Translations under genes and position numbers: made by a program
In this document: positions 57,201 through 64,000 of the stretch, in pieces
Position numbering within the stretch: the stretch's first letter is position 1
How the letters are laid out: every line of letters starts with the position of its first letter
The notes under the pieces: generated by a model
What the model saw: the letters and a program-made list of their open reading frames with translations, nothing else
The model's database searches: none
Told to the model about the DNA's origin: nothing
Source: Pholiota molesta
Lineage: Eukaryota > Basidiomycota > Agaricomycetes > Agaricales > Strophariaceae
Length of the DNA stretch: 64,000 nucleotides
Reading direction: 5' to 3'
NCBI GenBank assembly: GCA_014925825.1
Contig: JACGCK010000061.1
Location: 62,001 to 126,000, forward strand

Positions 57201-60200
57201 TGGATCGCGTGAACGATTTTTTGAAGGAGACAGAATTGCTTGATACATTTACCGACACTAAGGACGTTCAGCTAGATAACCCCCCAGCTTCAATGAAGAC
57301 GTCATTGGCTTCAAGGATTGCTCTTTTGTATGGTCGCTTGGTGCTGCGGCTTCTCGTCGCTCCTATCGACTTCGGGTCGATGACGAGCTTTTTTTCAAGC
57401 CTGATTGCATAAATCTTATTATAGGACCAACGTAGGCCTATATAAATCGTTAAATTTCTGCGCGCTGATCATGATATAGGGGTTCTGGGAAAACGTCTAT
57501 GCTCATGGCATTACTTGGTCTGTATTTCTTTCTCTTTTTATTTGCACCATTGCTTATTGTGTGATAGGCGAGATGCATTTTCTACCTAACAGTGCAGATT
57601 CGTGGTTCAACTTGCCTCGTGAAGGAGGCGTCGCATATGCTGCTCAAGAGTCTTGGGTGCAGAATGAAACTATTCGTTCAAATATATTGTTTGGATCTCC
57701 TTACGATGAAATTCGATATCGCAAAGGTAATTAACTTATTCATTATTTTTTCATGCCACTATGACAATTCTAATTTTTTTCAGTGCTCCATCAGTGCGCC
57801 TTGGATAAAGATCTTAGCTTGTTTGAGGCTGGAGACAATACAGAGGTCGGCGAAAAGGGCATTACACTTAGGTTTGTTTTACGTATGCCATCTTCGAGTG
57901 CACTCCATCTTAATTTTTTTTGTGAATTAGTGGGGGCCAAAAGGTGATATTTCTATACCCCGAAATGTCCTCTATTTTTCTCTCTGATATAGGACGTCCA
58001 ATAGGCTCGGGTCACCCTAGCTCGTGCTATTTACTCCCGAGCTCAAATCATCTTACTGGATGATGTTTTAGCTGCCTTGGATGTACACACGTAAGCATCC
58101 TCGGGAAATGACATGATGGATACCTCGTTGATTTCACTGTAGAGCTGCTTGGATTGTCGAGAATTGCTTCAAAGGAGATCTCGTGAAAGATCGTACAGTT
58201 CTTTTGGTGGTGAGAAAATGAAACTCATTATACTCTGACTTTCGCTAATGCTCCATCCGTCATAGACCCATAACATCGCTTTAGTCTCACCTTTGGCTAA
58301 GTTTATTGTTTCGATCGGCCAAGATGGCTTCCTCTCAACTCAAGGCACGAATATCGATGTTTCTCTCAATAGCGATCCAATTCTTGCAGAGGAAGCTAGA
58401 CATGATTTGGAGGAATTAGAATTCGCAAATGAAGAGGCGACATCCCTTGCGAAGGAAGAAGCTCCCGTGAATGGAAAACTCGTCCTCGCAGAAGAAGTTG
58501 CTAAAGGACGCGTCACTTGGAAATCTATGAAATTATTTCTTTCAGGACTAGGAGGGGAACATCCTATCATCTTCTTCGGTTTGTGGATAGGTGGATTCTT
58601 GTTGGCAGAGGCCACGTACACATCTCAAAAGTGGTTCCTTGGATATTGGGGATCTCAATACGAGAATCATACTCCCTCAGAAGTTCGCGTCTCATTGTGA
58701 GCTTGATTTCTTATCCTAAATATATTTTTTGCTAAGTGACGCTCCCCAAAGCTACTGCACCATATACTCCTGCATAGTGATACTGACAATTACACTATCA
58801 AATATGTCTTACTATCTTTATGTCTCAGGAACTATGAAAGCCTCGCGGACCATCAATACTCTTCTGGTTGAATCAGTTCTTGGGAGTACTCTACGGTTAA
58901 TTCCATTTTACGTTCCTCCTCAGTCTTTATCACTTACATGACGTTTTTCCAATGAAGGTGGCTTGACCAGACTCCAACTGCAAGGATCATCACCCGCTTC
59001 ACTCAGGATATCCAAATGGTCGATGGGGCAATTCCGCAAGGATTCTCGGCATTGACCAACATTTCCATTGCTATGGTCGCCAGCATTGGTGTCATTATGG
59101 TATTTACCCCGGTATTTATCATTCCAGGATTATTTGTCGCGGCACTGGGATTCTACCTCGGGAATATGTACTTGAAAGCTCAATTATCGGCTCAGCGCGA
59201 AAAGAGGTATTTTCTAGTCATTGCTATCTTTGGTTTATTAGGATCTGATAGTCTGTTAGCAATGCACGTTCACCAGTACTGGCTCACTTCAGTGCAGCAA
59301 TCGCAGGAATAGGTGCGCTTATTTTCTCATAATTTGGCGGTTATGTTTGATGTCTCAATTCTCCTAGTATCCATCCGTGCTTATGGAGCGCAGGAGGCTT
59401 TTAAGACGGAATCCTTGAAACGCATTGACCACCACATTCGCATGGCTCGAGTGACATATAATCTAAATCGATGGATCACGTTGCGTATCGATTTCTGGGA
59501 GACCTTTTCAGTGTTGGCTTGGCAGCCATCCTTATTTACGGAAAGCCCATTGGTGCATCCAACACTGGCTTGTCTTTGAATATGGCTGCAGAGTTCTGCT
59601 CCATGATTTTGTACTTTGTTAGAATCTTCAACGATTTCGAAGTACAGTCTAATAGGTGAGTTTCAAAGATTCACCTCATCTTCAGCACCATTAATGTTGG
59701 CGTATGGCAACATTGCAGTTTGGAACGAATTCAAAGCTACATTGATATTGATCATGAGCCCGCGTCCAAAGACTCGGGAAAGCCTCCAGCAGCCTGGCCT
59801 ACAAGCGTGATTTAAGAGTCGAAAAACTATCGGCTCGGTACTCACAGGTAAGGACACTAGCCTGGATATGAAGTACGTCGCAAGATCTAAGATGATTCTC
59901 TTTAGGATGGGCCCAAAATTTTGCACGACCTTTCATTCCACGTAGAATCGGGACAACGGGTTGGGATAGGTAAATAATTTTTCGCGATACTTGTAGACGA
60001 CGACCTGACTGTGCCCAATACTTAGTTGGAAGAACAGGAAGCGGCAAGGTTGGGCCACCCAAAAAAATTGACCATTCTCGTCTGACTTCAGATTGTAGAG
60101 TTCTTTAACTTTGGCACTACTGCGGTGCATCATAACCGAAGGAATAGTCTATTATGATGGTATTCCGACGAATACAATCAATCTCGACGCATTGAGGTCA

Positions 60201-61109
60201 AGTATCACCATCATTCCTCAGGTGGTAAGTAAATATCTCATTGATATATCATCGAGATCGCTAATCATTCTTGCCTGATAGCCCGAGCTTATCAGCGGTA
60301 TGTAACCTAGCTATTGAGAGAAAGGCAATACCTAGTTAATCACAACCATTGATTCTAGGTACTCTTCGACGAAATTTGGATCCCTTCGATCAGTTTGATG
60401 ATGCGACATTGAATGATGCGCTTCGTTCAGCTGGTTTGTTTTCTCTCCAGGAAGAACTTGGTGAGGCGCGCATTACTTTGGATAGCAATATTACTATTGG
60501 AGGTGGCAACCTTTCCGTTGGCGAAAAGCAAATTCTTGCACTTGCTCGAGCGATGATACGTGGTAGCAAACTGCTCATTTTGGATGAAGGTGCGTTATGC
60601 ACAAACAATGTTCAAGCGTTCTCCTAATGATTATCCATTGAAGCGACCTCTGCGATTGGTACAAGTTTCTTCAGCTTTGGCGATCTCATTATTGACTATT
60701 GATTTGCCTCTAGACTATAAGACCGACGCCGTGATACAGACTACTCTTCGACATGAATTAGACCCAGATGTAACTGTGCTCACAGTCGCCCATCGGCTGC
60801 AAACTATCATGGATGCTGATAAAGTTGTGTGTATTCTATCTATTTGCGGCTTCCCAAGGAACTTTTTTTTTCACTCATGGCAATTTCTTAGATGGTCCTC
60901 GATGAAGGTAACATTGTAAGCTACAATGATTTTCTCACATGTTGAAAATACTGATATGCTTGCTATTTTAGAGCGAGTTTGATACCCCTAAAGCACTTCT
61001 TGGGCGGGAAAACAGCCTATTCAAAGCGCTAGTGGACGAGAGCGGCGATAAGGATGCGTTGTATGAGATAGTAGAAAGGAAGGGAGCATCTGCTAGCTCA
61101 TCTTTATGA
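54243..61109 (+). CDS. ABC transporter, ABCC/MRP-type full transporter
   Basis: A full-length exporter with the order N-terminal membrane region, TMD1, NBD1, TMD2, NBD2. N-terminal helices include VLPFAIALSFSAVHFFYTLT and TIFLFATARLIGCVTLLVLS. TMD1 includes WFWLLLLFAGPMLSAGLFQW. NBD1 has a Walker A GSGKT (57481), a Q-loop YAAQESWVQNETIRSNILFG, signature LSGGQ after VGEKGIT, Walker B IILLDDVLAALD and H-loop LLVTHNIAL. TMD2 includes SNMSYYLYVSGTMKASRTIN and RIITRFTQDIQMVDGAIPQG. NBD2 has GRTGSGKSSL (split by an intron after GSGK), IIPQVPELISGTLRRNLDPF, the modified signature NLSVGEKQ, Walker B LLILDEATSAID and VAHRLQTIMDADKV. The stop is at 61107-61109. The gene has about 25 short introns and one 15-nt exon. 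Apparent -1 slips are near 54680 and 59495. Likely an organic anion or conjugate exporter of plasma or vacuolar membrane. The start at 54243 is tentative. Confidence 0.88.
60644..60658 (+). other. 15-nt micro-exon in the ABC transporter NBD2
   Basis: The exon ending LLILDE stops at 60589 with phase 1. The intron 60590-60643 (GTGCGT..GAAG, 54 nt) is followed by 15 bases (CGACCTCTGCGATTG), then the intron 60659-60713 (GTACAA..CTAG, 55 nt). Joining them gives LDEATSAIDYKTD, exactly the D-loop expected after Walker B. Skipping the exon would remove the key Ala-Thr-Ser-Ala-Ile segment. Confidence 0.8.
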
Positions 61110-61692
61110 ATAGCAGTACGGACGGGTATGTACTTACAATACTGATGCATTGAGTCTCAAGCTTCAAGAATCATCGCGATGAGATTTTAGGATCCCCTAT
61201 TAGGTCCTATAGTTTCGGCGCTTAAATAACTGCAGAGCACTCATGGCTAACCCATTTCGTCGTGTCAATGAGAAATTCAGGTGGGGGTGGAGGTCCGCTG
61301 GCATGATTGTCGAGGTATGGAATAATACTTCCACCATCCGAAAGGAGAAGGCAGAGCGTGCAAAGCATGCCTGGGGTGCACGAAAGAACTGAGTATAGTT
61401 CTGTTAACGCTAATCCGTGATACGAACAAAGCTAGATCTAACGGAGCATTCTATACTCTAACCAGACTTAAATCATTCCTAGGCCTCGATTGTTTGAAGA
61501 GAACATTATCATTATCCCCAAGATCTCCGCACTCTCCGAGCGAGGAAGAGTAATTTCTGATATTACAGCATTGTGCAGAAATATATTGAGACAGCAATCA
61601 AAAGGAAACATACATGATAATAACATGAATAACATGGGCGTCCAGATCTCAGAAACTAAACTTTTTGCCAGAATTTTGTTTGACATGGATTT
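61110..61692. other. Intergenic between convergent ABC and FunK1 genes
   Basis: No gene seen. Contains the 3' flanks of both convergent genes. Confidence 0.5.
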
Positions 61693-63735
61693 CTAGGGAT
61701 AGAGAATATCCTGGTATAATTTACAGAGGCCAGTTTTCGTGTCATCATCGAGTTCAAAGCTTGGCTTGACATGAAGTAAACGTGGTAACATGAGATGGAA
61801 AGACTGTTCTTGCTGGTCCTCTTTGGGTAAATTTTTCATCACCGCGTCACAGAAATTGTTCCAGAGGACCTCTGAATCCTGACGATCGAGAGGCTGTCTG
61901 TCCGTCGCAGGTGCATCAAAAAAATCGTCATCTTCTTCCTGACGTCCGTCTCTCGTATGGAGGCAATCTGATAGCCCACGACAGAGATGATAGGCTAGCA
62001 TCCAGCACATTTTGAAATCAGATGTTACTGAAGATTTGACCCTTCCAATGTCCCCGAGAAAGTTGCGCTTCTTTTCCCGACAAACAGTGTAGTCAGAAGT
62101 TTGCCAGGCGGCGATTAGTGCCTTCGGTTTCCGAACTTCGTTGATATAAGAGAAAAAGACAAAGGGAAGGATCCAGATGAAGGATTCAAGCTCGTGATGA
62201 TAGTAGCGTTTGATTCGCCCTTCCCAATAGTCCTCGTATAAGAGGTGAATGGCCATAAAGGGTACTGTTCCTGTCCGGTCAGTTCCAGGGATCCGAGGCT
62301 CCCATTGAAGAAGGGAAAGGTCGAAGTCGGTCAAAACACCGCACTTCTTCTCTTTATCATACATGATGTTGTTCAGACTAGGATCGCCATGTTCAACAAA
62401 GTGTTTCCACAAAAATGCGTGGCCTACGAAGGTGAAACTTTGTTAGATTCAATGACGGATTAATCAAGCAAATATAAGCTACATGTAACGCCGTCAAGCC
62501 ATGCTTTCACAAACGGCCATCCCGAAACAGTTGTGAGTTTGTGGAGCCTCTTCATGCCGATAATTCTGAGAACGCGATGCCCCTTCCAGCGTCGGTTGAC
62601 CATGCTTCGGATGCGATTCGTCGCAGATCGTGGCACATCACCAAAGAAGTAGAACTTGGGAAGATGGTCCAGCACTGGCATCCTTTGATATTCGGCAGAC
62701 AACGGATTTTTCTCAACTATCTTATAGATGACTTGCATTGTCAGACCTTCATGACGCCGTTGAAGTTCCGGATTGTAGATCTTGCAGACTATTTCCGTTG
62801 AATTCCCATCTTCGATGGACTTGGCAGGAACGACTGCGGTCGCCCTTCCTGCAAGACAATGAGGTTTGGGCGACAAAAACTCCTCGGTGTTGAGTTGGAT
62901 TTTCGAAAGCGGAACGACGGACTTATCCCAATAATGTGGAATGTGCTTGATGTCAGAGAGGTCATTGTTGAGATCGAGGTCGTTATTGAGATCAATGACA
63001 GGCACGTTTTCCACATCGTTTTGGTCTCCTCCGCTATCTCGAGAATCGACCTTCGAGGTCTCTGTCTTGACCTTCGAGGTCTCTTTTTTGACCTTTGAGG
63101 TCTCTTTCTTGTGATTGTTGATGGCTTTCGGGTTGAGAATGGGAATGATACCCCAGTCCTCCTGCGTGAATCGTAGAAAAATGAAGAGGAGGAGGAGGAA
63201 ACGAGGAAAGTCTTGGAAAATCTTGATGCCAGTTGGTTGTATGATCCCTTGACGATCGTAATACCAGAGCCACATAATATCGTCTAGAATATTCGAGGGC
63301 CACCGTTAGCGATCCTTGACGATTGAAAAGGAGAGAAAAATAAGAAGAACGTACCGGTATATAGTATGTTGATGGCGTGGTGGACGCCTATACTGTAAGA
63401 TAGCATCTCCAATGCGTATGACGCGCATTGAACACGTCCCGAGACGGCACGCTGAGTCTTCTCTTGCTTCAGCTCCTGCTTTCTCGCCGCTCCTGTACCA
63501 GATTGCACCCTCGAACCAGAAGGGGTTCCAGTAGGAGTGCTAGGCGTATCTTCGGGAGTATTCCTGACCTTCTTCGATGGCGGACCAGCGCCACCAGCAT
63601 CTAGTGGAAGTCTTCGTTTAAGAGAAGCGGATTCCTGATCCACTTCAACCTCGTTAGGCTCGGTAGCGGGGTCGTCCGCCTGGGACAGCTTCTCATGATC
63701 TTGGTCTTCTAGTTCGTTCTTTGTGAATGGTGTTG
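61693..63735 (-). CDS. FunK1-type protein kinase
   Basis: FunK1 kinases are a fungal-specific expanded family in mushrooms, related to protein kinases but divergent; cellular roles are poorly known. The N-terminal region is polar (EVDQESASLKRRLPLDAGGA, ARKQELKQEKTQRAVSGRVQ) and leads into the domain at YALEMLSYSIGVHHAINILY. A hydrophobic strand region (FLLLLFIFLRFTQEDWG) is followed by a three-times repeated KKETSKV heptad and an acidic DLNNDLDLNNDLSD stretch. Kinase features are VCKIYNPELQRRHEGLTMQV (the VxK lysine), the catalytic loop HGDPSLNNIMYD (HGD in place of HRD), VLTDFDLSLLQWE (DFD in place of DFG), GTVPFMAIHLL and HHELESFIWIL, all typical of FunK1. Stop at 61693-61695. The exact start is unresolved; the frame upstream of 63735 meets a stop or splice. 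Confidence 0.85.
63048..63110 (-). repeat. 21-nt coding repeat, three copies
   Basis: Three tandem 21-base units with the shared core GACCTTYGAGGTCTC on the plus strand encode (K/T)KETSKV heptads in the FunK1 gene. The core GACCTTCGAGGTC is itself nearly palindromic. Confidence 0.9.
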
Positions 63736-63742
63736 CCAGATC

Positions 63743-64000
63743 TTAGTTAGGCCTTCGGGAAGCCTCTTGTTTTTGTTGCTGTGCAACTTGAATTCGTGGC
63801 ATGAGAGGACGACTGACCAGTCGAGTTTGAATGCTTGGCGGAGGTTGAGCGAAGTTGAAGGGGAAACCGCATTCTTTTGCGGGGATCGTGGGCATTTTCA
63901 AGAGCATTGCGAGAGGAGATGATGACATCTGGCTTGCGGTTAATGTCAACTGTGGTCCCTTGCGGGTGGGAAACAATGCTAGTTGGATCGCTGTATTGGA
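63743..64000 (-). CDS. Partial open frame at right edge, possible 5' exon of the FunK1 gene or a separate protein
   Basis: The frame is open to the window edge and reads NTAIQLALFPTRKGPQLTLT, then ASQMSSSPLAMLLKMPTIPA, KECGFPFNFAQPP, ending QKQEASRRPN before TAA at 63743. It is in the same frame as the FunK1 N-terminal segment that begins DLATPFTKNELEDQ directly after this stop. CTAACTAAG at the junction could be a branch site plus acceptor, so this could be an upstream exon. It is too short to assign. Confidence 0.35.
   Translation of the reverse strand, partial: SNTAIQLALFPTRKGPQLTLTASQMSSSPLAMLLKMPTIPAKECGFPFNFAQPPPSIQTRLVSRPLMPRIQVAQQQKQEASRRPN

Overview
The window is nuclear DNA from a filamentous basidiomycete, most likely an agaricomycete. 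The evidence is short genes cut by many 45-75 nt GT..AG introns, and families typical of mushrooms: a FunK1 kinase, DUF6699, a large single-exon F-box protein, an MRP-type ABC transporter with very short exons, and a HyuA-DUF917 fusion. There is no operon logic. Genes lie on both strands with 0.2-3 kb gaps, and I see no tRNA, rRNA or CRISPR.

Layout. 1-1663 (+): 3' part of ARP6, a nuclear actin-related protein. 2787-3503 (-): small secreted protein of unknown function. 4000-8410 (-): importin-7/8 type karyopherin. 10.6-14.9 kb: a large palindromic repeat structure. Two arms of about 1 kb lie in inverted orientation around a 440-bp centre, and each arm runs out into an array of 24-bp palindromes phased at 38 bp. 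17750-21061 (+): RING-H2 ubiquitin ligase. 23628-26145 (-): a DUF6699 protein and an exon-repeat protein of unknown function. 29634-30177 (+): frame-broken member of an agaricomycete hypothetical family. 30456-34664 (+): Ser-rich disordered protein. 35592-40251 (+): hydantoinase/oxoprolinase-DUF917 fusion. 41294-41683 (+): RidA. 41841-44555 (-): MFS transporter with a long central loop. 44783-46394 (-): BNR-repeat secreted or membrane-anchored protein. 46939-48618 (-): F-box protein. 48956-51958 (-): AVL9. 54243-61109 (+): ABCC-type transporter. 61693 to the right edge (-): FunK1 kinase.

The most distinctive object is the 10.6-14.9 kb repeat structure. It resembles foldback transposable elements: long, internally repetitive inverted repeats with no recognisable transposase. 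Its 38-bp satellite of potential hairpins looks CRISPR-like at first sight but is not a CRISPR.

A second, window-wide observation affects all gene models. Many conserved proteins are broken by single-base frame slips that, where I could work out the direction, were all -1, as if one base were missing. Several fall in short homopolymers. This looks like uncorrected deletion errors in the assembly rather than many pseudogenes, so gene spans are given as loci and apparent frame breaks should be read with that in mind.

The genes are ordinary housekeeping and accessory functions (chromatin remodelling, nuclear import, ubiquitin ligation, vesicle transport, membrane export, damage control of reactive metabolites) and do not form a visible pathway together.
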